A stretch of 64,000 bases of DNA from IMG/VR virus record IMGVR_UViG_3300010373_000003, positions 1 through 64,000 of that record. One strand, given 5' to 3'. The notes under the pieces were generated by a model, which was given only the letters and a program-made list of their open reading frames with translations, did not search any database and was not told the DNA's origin. The position numbers and the translations under genes were made by a program. The stretch's first letter is position 1. Every line of letters starts with the position of its first letter. Positions 41,611 through 52,027 of the stretch are shown in pieces. Source of the stretch: a virus.

Positions 41611-42888
41611 ATGAAGTCTAATAAAGTACTTAAGCCTAAAGTTGTTAGAGGAGGAGCTGCTGTTCCTCTTGGTAAGAACTTTTATTATATGAACGGTCGT
41701 AAACATGAAGATGGAGGTATTGCTATTGGTAAGAATCCTCGTACTGGTCTTGAAGTTGAAGACGGTGAAGTAATGCATTTAACTAATAAAGAAGTTAAAG
41801 TATTTAGTTCAGTTCCTTTTCTTAATAATGAATCACCTGCTCAAAGAGTAATGAAAGGTGAAGATGCTAATAAAGTCTTTAATGCTCAAGAAGACTATAA
41901 ACAAACTAATGGTATTAATGATGATGGTAGTTTAAAACAAAAAGGAAATAAAGATATGAAACGTAGTAAACACGCTATTGGAGGTAAAAAGAAAAGTCCT
42001 TCTCTTTCTCCTGTTGCTAATAATATTCAACTTGGAGGATATGATCCTACTCCTTACAATGATTTAAAACTAACAGCTGAAGCTGATATGTTAACAGGTA
42101 TGAGAGATGTTAATCCTGTTAATCCTGCTACTCCTAATAGATTCAATAGAGTCTTAACAGATGTTAAAATTGGAGCTCAAAGAGTAGGAGAAGGTATTAA
42201 CAAATTCTATAATGATAGACCTGGTGCTCTCGGTGATACTATTGGAGTTGGTGCTAACATAATTGGAGGACTTGTTGCTAATAGAGCTAACAATAAGATG
42301 TTAGACAAACTTGAATATTCTAAACAACCTACTCCTCGTAAAGCTACAAAGCTTAAAACTAATATTAATATTAATCCTCAACTTGATAAGATGCGAGAAT
42401 CTCTTGCAGATTATGAAAGAGATATTGAGGGAAATACTGCTAGTTCTAGAGTATCTGTTGCTAGAAAACAAAGAGGTCGTGTTGCTAATACATTACAGAC
42501 TAATGAGTTGTATGGTAATAAAGAGAATCTAGAAACTGAATTGGTTAATAGAGATAGAATTAATCAACAACAAGTTGGTAATGCTAACATTGAAGATTAT
42601 AATCGTTGGCAAGAAGGTAAATCGGCATTTAATAATGCTGTTAGAGAAAAACGTTCTGAGAATACAGTTGGTCTTGTAGAAACACTTAATGCAGGTGTAC
42701 AAGATGTTATAACTAGAGGTGAGAAACGTAGTGCTACCAGAGAAAACATGTTAACTATGGCTGCTGCTAGTCCTAATGTTAATCCTAGAATACTAAAAGA
42801 TTTAGGAGTTAAAAACATAACGGATCAAATGGTTGCAGATTGGGATAGAGCTAATGCTAAGAAACGTAAGAAATCTAATAGTAAATAA
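41611..42888 (+). CDS. Internal (cargo) virion protein, 425 aa
   Basis: Starts MKSNKVLKPKVVRGGAAVPL. The N-terminal domain (GKNFYYMNGRKHEDGGIAIG … EVEDGEVMHLTNKEVKVFSS) is a beta module familiar from crAss-like cargo proteins. The middle is a basic linker. The C-terminal 250 residues are Asn/Arg/Glu-rich helices (DIEGNTASSRVSVARKQRGR) with one Gly-rich hydrophobic stretch (GDTIGVGANIIGGLVANRAN). It is likely packaged in the capsid or tail and ejected with the polymerase. Enzymatic motifs are absent. Confidence 0.65.
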   Translation: MKSNKVLKPKVVRGGAAVPLGKNFYYMNGRKHEDGGIAIGKNPRTGLEVEDGEVMHLTNKEVKVFSSVPFLNNESPAQRVMKGEDANKVFNAQEDYKQTNGINDDGSLKQKGNKDMKRSKHAIGGKKKSPSLSPVANNIQLGGYDPTPYNDLKLTAEADMLTGMRDVNPVNPATPNRFNRVLTDVKIGAQRVGEGINKFYNDRPGALGDTIGVGANIIGGLVANRANNKMLDKLEYSKQPTPRKATKLKTNININPQLDKMRESLADYERDIEGNTASSRVSVARKQRGRVANTLQTNELYGNKENLETELVNRDRINQQQVGNANIEDYNRWQEGKSAFNNAVREKRSENTVGLVETLNAGVQDVITRGEKRSATRENMLTMAAASPNVNPRILKDLGVKNITDQMVADWDRANAKKRKKSNSK

Positions 42889-42897
42889 TATCCTGAA

Positions 42898-45549
42898 ATG
42901 AAGAATTTTAATTATATTAATAGAGAATCTGTTAATCCTATTGACTTAAATGTTTTAGGAAGAACTTATAATACTCTTGAACAAGGACACCAAGAAGCAG
43001 TAAAGGCTGCTTCAGACCTTGAAGTTACAATGGCTAGTCTTGATCTTAATGAAGCTGAGTCTGGGTATAGACAACAGAAGCTTGCTGAGATTAGACAGAC
43101 TGTAGCTGATAATACTAATCACGGTAATGCTTATGGAGCATTAGATGATATTATTTCTAAAGCTGGTAATATTGCTTCTGATCATGGTATGATTGGAAGA
43201 TTACAAGCACAAAAGGATTTTAAGACATATAGAGAAGGTCTTGAAAAACGAACTGATCTTCCTGAAGATTATAAAGATTATTATAGAGAAGCTAATCCTT
43301 ATCATTATAAAGATAAAGTAGATGAGACTACTGGTCAAGTTATAGGAGGTACTAAATGGCAACCTATGACTTCTCCAACTCAAGTAGTTCCTCTTAATGA
43401 GATTATATCCCAAGGTCTTAAGTGGGCAGCTAAAGAGAGTGGTGGAGGTGAAGCTACTAGATGGATTGATGTTCAAGGTAGAGTTACAAATGATCCTTCT
43501 CAAGCTTATGATGGTCAAGTATATAATAGTACTAGTAACCAATGGGAGAAGCTTAGTAAAGAGAAGATTAGACAAGGTATTAAAGCTTCTATAGCTGCTA
43601 CTCCTGGCGCTAAAGAAAGTATTGCTCAAGATTATAAGATAGCTGAATGGAAACATGGTAAAAATGTTAGAGCTAATGGAGGTAAACCTGTTGTAGGTGA
43701 TGTTACTGATAGAAATGGTATTCTTCTTAATGAAGATGAATATCTATTTAAACGTGTTGATCCTGCAGTTCAAGCTGCTTCTTATCATAATTCTGTTAGT
43801 AAAACTAATTATGGTCAAGGTTTAGCTACTTATAAAGCTGGAGTTAAAGCCGCTGCCAATGCTGCTGCTAATCAACAAAACACTATGACTGATGCTATGA
43901 TTGGAGGTAGAGATACTCCTGTTAGTGTTCCTATAGATGCAGCTGCTAGTTTTGTTGCTGTTAAGAATACATCTGGTAATCAGCTTAAAGATATATACAA
44001 AAAGATTACAGGTAGTGATCTACATATTGCAGATACTGGTGGTATTAGTAATATGGAAGGTTTGCTAGACAAATATAATGTTCCTGCTGCTGCTAGACAA
44101 CAAGTTAGATCATTAGTTAAATCTTATAATGAAGGTGTTCATAATCTTCAAGCTTATACTAATAAAATGTCTCCTACTGATAAAGCAGAGTTTGAATTTG
44201 CTGCTCGTATGAAGTCAGGAGGTGAACTTAAGTCTAGCGCTAACGGTGGTTCTAAATATGATGATCGTGCTATTGAACTTATTAATAAGTTATATAAGAA
44301 TGGTAATTCTATTGAAGTTGATCTAAGTGATGATAGTATTAGAAAAGAGTTTGAAAATATTATAGGCGGAGGTCAATATAATGGTTATAAGAACCTTGGT
44401 ATAGAGGTTGCTAATAACAAAATTACTATTCCTAAGAGTTCTATGTATAGTACTCCTCTTATATTTGATGCTTTAGAGAAAGCTAAACAAAGTGCTAAGT
44501 CTGTTAGAAATGAAAAAGGTAGTTTCATAGATAAGTATTTTAGACCTGATCCAGTATATACTGTAAAAGGTGTTAATGCTTCAGGAGATGCTGTTGGAGT
44601 TAATAGATTGATTGATGAAAGTCATGATCTCATTGCTACTAGACTTCGTACTGGTTTTGCTAAAGCTGATGAAATAGGTAAGACTGTATCTAATAAATAT
44701 AAGATTGCTAACAAAGAAGTTCAATTAAGTAGTTTAAATCTTGATGGTAATCATTTTACTGATGGTACTTTACTAGATCAATATAATAAAGGTATTCTAT
44801 CTAAAGAAGAGTATGGTGTTCAAAAGAAATACTATGATGACTCTTTTGATAATATTCTTTCTAATACTGACTTTAGTCAAATGGATATGTATCATCTTGC
44901 AGATGGTGATAATGTTAAACGTAGAGTTGTAGATGGAGCTGAAAGATTTAACTTTGGTTCTGATATTCTTAAAGCTGTTAAAGATAAAAGAGTTACAGTA
45001 ACTCCTTCTATAGTCCCAGGTATTAGTGATCCTGTATCTGGTGCACCTATTGCAGGTTATAACATTACTGTTCTTCCTGAAAAGAAAGATGGTAAGAATA
45101 GTACTGAGGCTCCTAAACGTTTTTATATACCCGGAATGGTAAATGAAACTGCTTCTAAACATATGATGCAAGATCCTACTGTTCAAGCGTTTAATGCTAT
45201 TACAATAGCTGGTGCTACTAAATCTACTAAATCATTAACAGATACCAATGTTAACCCTAAGCTTGGTAATATATCTGTAAGTGGTATGGGAGATAACAAC
45301 TTTATGGTTGACTTTAACGGTATTAAGAAACAAGTTAATCAAGAGACTGCTGTAGGTTTAACTACTGCTCTTAATAACTATAACGCTGTTAAGAATAGAG
45401 TTCTAGCTGAAAGTTATGGTAAATCTGATTATCAATTGAATCCTGCTATGAAAAGCACTATTGCTAATGCAGCTACTACAATTGGTAGAATAACAGGTAC
45501 TAACCCTAATGCTGTTCTTGAGAAACTTATTGATGACATTAATAAATAA
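42898..45549 (+). CDS. Large internal virion protein, 883 aa
   Basis: Starts MKNFNYINRESVNPIDLNVL, 9 nt after the preceding gene. Residues 1-120 are helical (LEQGHQEAVKAASDLEVTMA). The rest alternates helical and beta regions with Ala-rich stretches (GVKAAANAAANQQNTMTDAM) and a C-terminal VLPEKKDGKNSTEAPKRFYI part. No membrane helix and no catalytic motif is visible. Its place between the cargo proteins and the zincin/RNA polymerase giants suggests a structural part of the ejected assembly. Confidence 0.65.
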   Translation: MKNFNYINRESVNPIDLNVLGRTYNTLEQGHQEAVKAASDLEVTMASLDLNEAESGYRQQKLAEIRQTVADNTNHGNAYGALDDIISKAGNIASDHGMIGRLQAQKDFKTYREGLEKRTDLPEDYKDYYREANPYHYKDKVDETTGQVIGGTKWQPMTSPTQVVPLNEIISQGLKWAAKESGGGEATRWIDVQGRVTNDPSQAYDGQVYNSTSNQWEKLSKEKIRQGIKASIAATPGAKESIAQDYKIAEWKHGKNVRANGGKPVVGDVTDRNGILLNEDEYLFKRVDPAVQAASYHNSVSKTNYGQGLATYKAGVKAAANAAANQQNTMTDAMIGGRDTPVSVPIDAAASFVAVKNTSGNQLKDIYKKITGSDLHIADTGGISNMEGLLDKYNVPAAARQQVRSLVKSYNEGVHNLQAYTNKMSPTDKAEFEFAARMKSGGELKSSANGGSKYDDRAIELINKLYKNGNSIEVDLSDDSIRKEFENIIGGGQYNGYKNLGIEVANNKITIPKSSMYSTPLIFDALEKAKQSAKSVRNEKGSFIDKYFRPDPVYTVKGVNASGDAVGVNRLIDESHDLIATRLRTGFAKADEIGKTVSNKYKIANKEVQLSSLNLDGNHFTDGTLLDQYNKGILSKEEYGVQKKYYDDSFDNILSNTDFSQMDMYHLADGDNVKRRVVDGAERFNFGSDILKAVKDKRVTVTPSIVPGISDPVSGAPIAGYNITVLPEKKDGKNSTEAPKRFYIPGMVNETASKHMMQDPTVQAFNAITIAGATKSTKSLTDTNVNPKLGNISVSGMGDNNFMVDFNGIKKQVNQETAVGLTTALNNYNAVKNRVLAESYGKSDYQLNPAMKSTIANAATTIGRITGTNPNAVLEKLIDDINK

Positions 45550-45558
45550 AATATCTAT

Positions 45559-48500
45559 ATGGATATTAATGACTTTTTAAATAACGGAGTTACGGTTAAG
45601 AACCCTAATTATAAGAAACCCACTAAGAGAGATCCTAGTGGGTCTCCTCGTTTTATACAATCTGGTGATTACAATGCAGCTGTTGATCGTGATAGTCGTA
45701 TTGGTGGATTTCTTGCTGAAAATAGTTATGATCTAACAGGTCTTAACAATGACGAGAATAAGTATGCTGATTATGATGTCCGTATTAACCCAGTTAATAC
45801 TAAAGATGAACTTGATCAACAACGTGCTAAGAACCAATCTGCTTGGGAACAAACAGGTAGACTTGTTACGCAAGCTGTAGGTAATGAAATAGTTCTAGGT
45901 ACTGCTTTAGGATTATCCAATCTTGTAGATATGGGTGTTAATATTGGTAAAGAGGCTGGAAAAGATGATTATACTAATCCTTTTAGTACTTTCTTAGAAG
46001 GTAAACAAGATGAGATTAGAAAAGCTTTTGAGATATACCAAGAGAATCCTAATGAGACTTTTCAAGTTGGAGACTTTGGATGGTGGGCAGGTAATGCTGT
46101 AAGTGTTGCTTCTACATTATCTATGCTTATACCTTCAATGGCAGTTACTAAAGGTTTAGGTGCAGCTGGTAAATTTGCTAAACTTGAAAGACTTAGTACT
46201 GGTATTGCTAAAGCAGCTAGTGGTGTAGGTCTAACAAAGAATACTGCTACATTAGCTAGAGCTATTAACTCTGGTGCTGAAATAGGTACCGCAGCGTTAC
46301 TTAGTAGAACAATGGAAGGATATCTTGAAGCTAGAGGTGTTTATAAGGAAACTTATGATAAATCTTTAGGTAAACTTGAATCTATGACTGTTGATGAGAA
46401 AGCTAAGCTTTTTAAGAATAATCCTCAGTTTGTTGGAATGTCTAATGAAGAAATGGCTAGTAATATGTCTAGTTTTTCTGCTGATGAAACCTTTAAGAAT
46501 GATTATGCAATGTTACTATTTGATATTGCTCAATTTAAAGCTTTAGGTTCTATGTGGAAAGGTGTTGCTAATAAAGCAGTTAACTCTACTCTAAGAACAG
46601 CTAATAGAAATGCTATTGCTGGACTTGCTGATGATGGAGCAGCTGCTATTGGAAACATGGGATTCTTTGCTAAACGTGCTGAGATTATTAAACATGCTAT
46701 AAAGAATCCTATGAGTAGTCTTACAGCTATTCAACTTAGTGAAGGTCTTGAAGAAGGTTATCAAGGAGTTCAAACAGAGAAAGGTAAAGAGATTGCTGAA
46801 AAGATGCTTGATCCTAATTTTAATGCTAGAACTCTTGAAAGTTATCTTAAAGATGGTGCTATATGGGAACAAGCATTTTGGGGAGTAGTTGGAGGAATGG
46901 CTTTCCAATCTATAGGTACTGGTGTTGGTAATTTAGCTACAGCTGTTAAAGGTAAAGTTAATAAACGTACTATGTCTGAAGAAGATTATGCTCTTTCTCA
47001 AATGACTGATGAAAAGATCAGAGAACAAGAGATTGTAGGTCGTCAGGCTCGTATGCAAGACTTTACAGAGAGTATGCAGCTTCTTAATAATGGTAAGAAT
47101 CCTTTTGGTTATAAGATTGATCCTGATACTAAACAACCTATTCTAGCAGACGGTAGTAAAGTCAATGAAGATGTTAGTCAAGAAGAAGCTGAATTGCTTA
47201 AGACTCAACTTACTAATGATTTTGTTACTAATATGGTATTAGATGCTACTGATAAAGGTAATTACGATCTATTCAAAGAATATGTTACTGATCAGAACTT
47301 TGATAAGTTCTTTCAAGATGCTGGACTAGAGTCTAACTCTGGTGATAAATCTTTTAGTAGAATGTTAGTTGATAAGATGGATCAAACATATGAAGAATAC
47401 AATGGTGCTCTTTATGATGTTATGAATTCTATTAGTGTAGAGAATGAAAGTGTGGCTAAGATTGTGGCACGAAGTATTGCTAGAAGAAAACTACAAGTAT
47501 CAGACTTATATAATAGTTCTGATGATCTAGCTAATCAAATAGCAACTAACGCAGATACTACTGATTATATAGATTATGAAGAGAATCAAAGAGTTAAATA
47601 TGTAAAAGATCGTATAGCTGAAATAGATAAAAAAGAACAAGGTCTTCAAGAAATGTTAACTAATAAACAAATTAGTTCTCAAGCTGTAGATCAAATTATT
47701 AAAGAAAATAATATTAGACGTAATCAACTTCTAGCATTTGCTTCTACTGGTAATATGTTTGGTAACCCTGATGTTATAAGCAATATCTTAAGTTCTAATA
47801 TTAATGATGCTAATACTGGTGAATTCTTAGCAGAGTTTAATAAGTTCTTAGCAACTATTGATCAAGATGTTAAACCCGGTACTCCTAAGAAGTCTGTTCA
47901 AGATATTGTTAAAAAGAAGATTGAAGTAGATGATCATTTAGATTATATTGAGAAAACATTACCTACTACACAATCTAACTATCAAACAGAATATGATGAT
48001 GTTGCTAGAAATGTAGATAGACTTACTGTTGAAAGATATGATAAAGCTGTAGACATTGTAGGAGAATATATAGAATCTCAACCAGATCTAGATACAGCTC
48101 ATAACAATGTTATGACTAATAATGTTCCTGCTAATATAAAGGAACAATTAGATATACTTAAACTTGGACATCATAGTACTTCTAAATATACTAGTCAGAT
48201 TAATTCTATATTCAGAGAAGTTAACAATGATAGAACAGCAGCTGCTGCTGAAGCTAGAAATGTTAATGTTGATAATACTGTTACTAATGATACTACAGCT
48301 GAAAATGATATACTTGATATAGATGGTGTAGTTGCTGAAACTGACAATAGAGAATCTGTCACTGAGTCTTCCTCTACGGGGGAGGTTATACAATCAGATG
48401 TATCAAAACCGGCTGCTGTTGAAGAAGTAGTTAATCCTGAAACATTTATTGCTCCTTTTGACATAGTTGAAGAAGTTGCTTCTTTAGATAAAGCTACTGA

Positions 48501-51500
48501 AAGTGTTATCAATGATCAAACTAATGATTTTATATTAGACAATGATGCAAGAGCTGTAGGTTTAGCAAGTAGTATTACTTTTAATCTATTTAAAACTTCT
48601 CGTAATCTATTTGATAATCTAGAAGGTAAAGATGTTAATAGTTCTGAATTTAATAATATTGTTGATATAGTTGCTGATGATTTATTTACACAAGGTGTAT
48701 CTAGAGGTTATACTAGACAAGCTGCTGTAGATGGTATTAGAATGGCAATGAATATGATACATCGTAGACTTAGTTCTAAGAATATTAGTGGTGCTGATAT
48801 GTTTAAAGTATTAGCTGATCAGCTTGCTAATAAACAAAGAGTTGAAGTTGATAGTGAAGGTAAAGCTTCTACTACTACTCTTATTCCTGATAGTGAATTT
48901 AATCAAGTTATTGATCAGTTCATTGATAATTATATTCAAAATAGAGGAGTATATACTGTTAAAGGATTTAAGACTATTATTAATGTTGAAGATTTGTTTA
49001 GAGAACTATTAAATAATGATGGTATTACTTATGAGCAAGCTAAACATGTATTCTTTAATATAGCTGATTATATCAGAGCAAATAATCCTAAGTATATATT
49101 TATTAATAAGACTGATCTTAATAAGAATCTTAAGACTCCTAGTACTTTTTTTAATAATCTTATTAATAATAAATCAACTGTTGAAACAGTAGATAGTTAT
49201 ATGCATATAGCTGCTCCTTCTAATAAACCTGAAGGTTATGATAAAGCTGTAAATGAAGCTATTAATGGAGAACCAGTTGTTATTAGTTATTTTGAAGGAG
49301 AACGAGGTACTAGTAATAACTCTATTTCTATTAAAAGAAATGGTATTGAGATTGGTTATCTTGGTTCTGTTCAACCTAATCCTATTAATACTGGTTATAA
49401 ATTAAAGAGACAGAATCAAGGTTTTGTTTATGATCTTGTTAATAACAATGGTAACATTGAAAGTAATTTAGATAAACTATTTATACCTCTTATTAATAGA
49501 GAAACTACTAATTATTCTTATTTAATGGATATTGCTTATAAGCAATTTGCTTATGAAAGTGCTATTAAAAATGGATCTTCTAGTCAAGATATTACTTCTG
49601 ATGAAGTGAGAGACATTGTACATAATGCTATGATTAAATCATTAGTTGCTTCAGGAGATATTAAAATACCTGCTGATAAGATTACTGATAAGATGAAGGC
49701 TAAGTATATACTTAATCAAATTAATAACATTATCTTTTATGATAATGCTGCGATTACTACTCCTTTAATATTAGAGAGTTATGCTTATTGGAAGTCTTCT
49801 ACTTTTAATAATTATGTTAATACTCATAAGATACAACAAGGTCTTGATACTAACAAAAAGATTAATACTAAGCTTGTAAATGTTGCTACTGGTAAAGTAT
49901 TATTAGATAATACTAATCATAATATTTCTGATATAGGTTTTACTTATGAACAAAACCCTATTATGATAGTAGATGCTAATGGTAATATTATCAATGAAAA
50001 AGCTAATACTAGTTATAGCAATGTAGCTGGATTTGAAGTAGGCACTATGGGTATGTTGATTACTGATAATCCTAGTGCTCCTATTATAGCTTTATTTACA
50101 GAATCTAATAATGTTTCTAGTAATAAAGAACTTGCTAATAGAGTATATTCTGAACTTACAGATTTACTTACAGGTTTTCAAAATAGAGAAGTTAGTTTTG
50201 ATAAACTAGCTACTTCATTAGGAGATATGTTTAGTGGTCCGGGTATTAGAAGTAATAATCTATTTAGTGGTTATAGTGTTATTAAAACTAATGATAGAAT
50301 AGCTCTTAATATACAAGGTCGTAAAGGAGAGTATAATCTTATTGTTCATAAGTTTGAAAAAGGTTCTAATACAGAAGGAACTGGTATTACTCATATACCT
50401 AATGGTGATAAGAGTAAAGCTAATAGTTCTGTTACTACTAGTAAATCTTTTAATAATGCTATTGCTAAAGAGATTGTTTCTAATCTTACTTTTAATAAAA
50501 CATTCTATGCTATTAACAATAAGAATGTTGATAATGATAAATCTAATCAATATCTGTATAAAGAAGGAGGTAAACTAATAATTGAAATAGGAGGTAAGAA
50601 AGATAGTTATAATAGTTTTGGTCAGTTTGTTTTGACTAATAATGCTTTTAAGACTAATCAAGGTAAAAATAAAGATGGTGGTTTCTTTGACACAACTGAT
50701 GCTGTTAAGTCACTTTACATCAATACTGCAATCATTACCTCGCCCGTAGAGGAAACACCATTGACAGATCGTAATAGAACTGCTTCTGATGTTATTAAAT
50801 CAGCTACTAAGACTGAGAGTGTTAATACTTCTGAAATACTAAGTTTAGCAGGAGTTGAAGAAGATAAGATTGCTGTTCTTACTGGTACTAATCAGTTTGG
50901 TATAGAACTTATTCCTAAGGAATCGTACTTTGATAATCGTGCTACTAAAGCTGAAGCTTATTATAGTAAAGGTAAAATGTACTTTACTAATAAAGGTGCT
51001 AATAATATTAGAAGAAGTCCTAATAACCTTATGAGACTTCTTATTCATGAAAATCTTCATGCTAAGTTTGAAGAACAAGGTTTGTTTCAACAAGCTGGTA
51101 TTGTAGATGATCTTATGAATACTTATAATAGTTTTATTGAAGCTGTTAATAATGATACTACAAGTGCTGAAGTTAAAGTTATTAAAAATTGGATTGAAAC
51201 TAATAAATTTAATCCTATTGATTATATTAGTACTTTATCTGTCGAACAACAAAGAGCATGGATTAATCGTAGTGATGCTGATAAAGCTGCTCAATTTGCT
51301 GAAGAATGGTTAGTTGAAAGTCTTACTCAACCTTCTATTATTAGATATCTTAATAATACTATTTATACTGGAGGAGATGTTTCTGTTGAAGGAATTGATA
51401 ATAGTGCTAAGACTATATGGCAACGTATTATAGATGTTCTATTAAAATTATTTGGTAGAAATAGTGGAAATATAAAAAATAATACTATATTAGCACAACA

Positions 51501-51897
51501 GTATGCTATACTAGGTCGCCAGAACGATGTTAATGTAGCTACTGTAACTGATACTAATTATAATACTCCGGGAGAAACTCCATTGGAGAATGTTACTGAT
51601 GTGCCATTAATAGGAGATACACAAGTTGAAGATACTACTGATCTAGGTTTTGAGAATGAGAGCAAAAGGTTCGATGAACAAAGTGATGTAGATGATCTTG
51701 ATTTTGCTGTTACTTCTATGATAGAAGATGCTGATGAAGTTAGAATTGCCACTAGAGATATTAGTCCTAACCCTAATATGAGTGGTGTTCAAGTTGTTAC
51801 TGATATGAATAAATATGTCAACCAATTCCCTGTACAGGATAGGCCGAGAATAAGCGAAATGCTTACGTCTGCTGAACTTAAATTTAGTTGTCAATAG
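45559..51897 (+). CDS. Giant internal virion protein with zincin-like metalloprotease motif
   Basis: A 2112-aa protein. Residues ~90-480 contain hydrophobic Gly/Ala-rich helices (WWAGNAVSVASTLSMLIPSM; QAFWGVVGGMAFQSIGTGVG) suited to membrane insertion. The middle is long and helical, with a Val/Glu/Thr-rich disordered linker (~900-985) holding one GC-rich element (SSSTGEV). A second element lies near residue 1730 (TSPVEE). Near the C-terminus LLIHENLHAKFEEQG carries HExxH (residues 1830-1834), and the later EEWLVESL could supply the third zinc ligand. It may process itself or other virion proteins. It stops at TAG just before a hairpin and the RNA polymerase frame. Confidence 0.75.
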   Translation: MDINDFLNNGVTVKNPNYKKPTKRDPSGSPRFIQSGDYNAAVDRDSRIGGFLAENSYDLTGLNNDENKYADYDVRINPVNTKDELDQQRAKNQSAWEQTGRLVTQAVGNEIVLGTALGLSNLVDMGVNIGKEAGKDDYTNPFSTFLEGKQDEIRKAFEIYQENPNETFQVGDFGWWAGNAVSVASTLSMLIPSMAVTKGLGAAGKFAKLERLSTGIAKAASGVGLTKNTATLARAINSGAEIGTAALLSRTMEGYLEARGVYKETYDKSLGKLESMTVDEKAKLFKNNPQFVGMSNEEMASNMSSFSADETFKNDYAMLLFDIAQFKALGSMWKGVANKAVNSTLRTANRNAIAGLADDGAAAIGNMGFFAKRAEIIKHAIKNPMSSLTAIQLSEGLEEGYQGVQTEKGKEIAEKMLDPNFNARTLESYLKDGAIWEQAFWGVVGGMAFQSIGTGVGNLATAVKGKVNKRTMSEEDYALSQMTDEKIREQEIVGRQARMQDFTESMQLLNNGKNPFGYKIDPDTKQPILADGSKVNEDVSQEEAELLKTQLTNDFVTNMVLDATDKGNYDLFKEYVTDQNFDKFFQDAGLESNSGDKSFSRMLVDKMDQTYEEYNGALYDVMNSISVENESVAKIVARSIARRKLQVSDLYNSSDDLANQIATNADTTDYIDYEENQRVKYVKDRIAEIDKKEQGLQEMLTNKQISSQAVDQIIKENNIRRNQLLAFASTGNMFGNPDVISNILSSNINDANTGEFLAEFNKFLATIDQDVKPGTPKKSVQDIVKKKIEVDDHLDYIEKTLPTTQSNYQTEYDDVARNVDRLTVERYDKAVDIVGEYIESQPDLDTAHNNVMTNNVPANIKEQLDILKLGHHSTSKYTSQINSIFREVNNDRTAAAAEARNVNVDNTVTNDTTAENDILDIDGVVAETDNRESVTESSSTGEVIQSDVSKPAAVEEVVNPETFIAPFDIVEEVASLDKATESVINDQTNDFILDNDARAVGLASSITFNLFKTSRNLFDNLEGKDVNSSEFNNIVDIVADDLFTQGVSRGYTRQAAVDGIRMAMNMIHRRLSSKNISGADMFKVLADQLANKQRVEVDSEGKASTTTLIPDSEFNQVIDQFIDNYIQNRGVYTVKGFKTIINVEDLFRELLNNDGITYEQAKHVFFNIADYIRANNPKYIFINKTDLNKNLKTPSTFFNNLINNKSTVETVDSYMHIAAPSNKPEGYDKAVNEAINGEPVVISYFEGERGTSNNSISIKRNGIEIGYLGSVQPNPINTGYKLKRQNQGFVYDLVNNNGNIESNLDKLFIPLINRETTNYSYLMDIAYKQFAYESAIKNGSSSQDITSDEVRDIVHNAMIKSLVASGDIKIPADKITDKMKAKYILNQINNIIFYDNAAITTPLILESYAYWKSSTFNNYVNTHKIQQGLDTNKKINTKLVNVATGKVLLDNTNHNISDIGFTYEQNPIMIVDANGNIINEKANTSYSNVAGFEVGTMGMLITDNPSAPIIALFTESNNVSSNKELANRVYSELTDLLTGFQNREVSFDKLATSLGDMFSGPGIRSNNLFSGYSVIKTNDRIALNIQGRKGEYNLIVHKFEKGSNTEGTGITHIPNGDKSKANSSVTTSKSFNNAIAKEIVSNLTFNKTFYAINNKNVDNDKSNQYLYKEGGKLIIEIGGKKDSYNSFGQFVLTNNAFKTNQGKNKDGGFFDTTDAVKSLYINTAIITSPVEETPLTDRNRTASDVIKSATKTESVNTSEILSLAGVEEDKIAVLTGTNQFGIELIPKESYFDNRATKAEAYYSKGKMYFTNKGANNIRRSPNNLMRLLIHENLHAKFEEQGLFQQAGIVDDLMNTYNSFIEAVNNDTTSAEVKVIKNWIETNKFNPIDYISTLSVEQQRAWINRSDADKAAQFAEEWLVESLTQPSIIRYLNNTIYTGGDVSVEGIDNSAKTIWQRIIDVLLKLFGRNSGNIKNNTILAQQYAILGRQNDVNVATVTDTNYNTPGETPLENVTDVPLIGDTQVEDTTDLGFENESKRFDEQSDVDDLDFAVTSMIEDADEVRIATRDISPNPNMSGVQVVTDMNKYVNQFPVQDRPRISEMLTSAELKFSCQ
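48369..48388 (+). repeat. Dispersed GC-rich element, copy 9
   Basis: TTCCTCTACGGGGGAGGTTA, in gene orientation; encodes SSTGEV in a disordered linker of the 2112-aa protein. Confidence 0.85.
50735..50754 (-). repeat. Dispersed GC-rich element, copy 10
   Basis: Minus strand TTCCTCTACGGGCGAGGTAA, identical to copy 6. It is opposite to the host gene and encodes TSPVEE upstream of the zincin motif. Confidence 0.85.
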
Positions 51898-51918
51898 TTT
51901 ATACATATATTATATAAA

Positions 51919-51966
51919 ATTGTAGGATATGGCTTTAAAATAGGTCATATCCTACAATACTTTTAC
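51919..51966 (+). other. 13-bp perfect hairpin in the break between two giant reading frames
   Basis: ATTGTAGGATATG (51919-51931) and CATATCCTACAAT (51946-51958) form a perfect stem with a 14-nt loop, followed by ACTTTTACG. It begins 21 nt after the TAG of the zincin protein, and the polymerase frame looks coding from ~51959. It could be a weak terminator, a translation-control structure, or an element that joins the two frames. Confidence 0.6.
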
Positions 51967-52027
51967 GAAAACACATAATGTTTATGTTGTTGATTATATT
52001 GCCAAAACTTATAATAACAATAAAAGA

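Noticed and set aside
45559-51897. Amber (TAG) recoding, as known in some crAss-like phages
   Set aside because: Genes at 36234, 41496 and 51897 end in TAG with only short open extensions beyond, giant frames contain no internal TAG, and the only tRNA seen is an Arg tRNA, not a suppressor.
51898-51975. Readthrough of the TAG at 51895 as the join between the giant proteins
   Set aside because: That frame closes at TAA 51976 and its text is not coding-like, so readthrough alone cannot connect to the polymerase frame.
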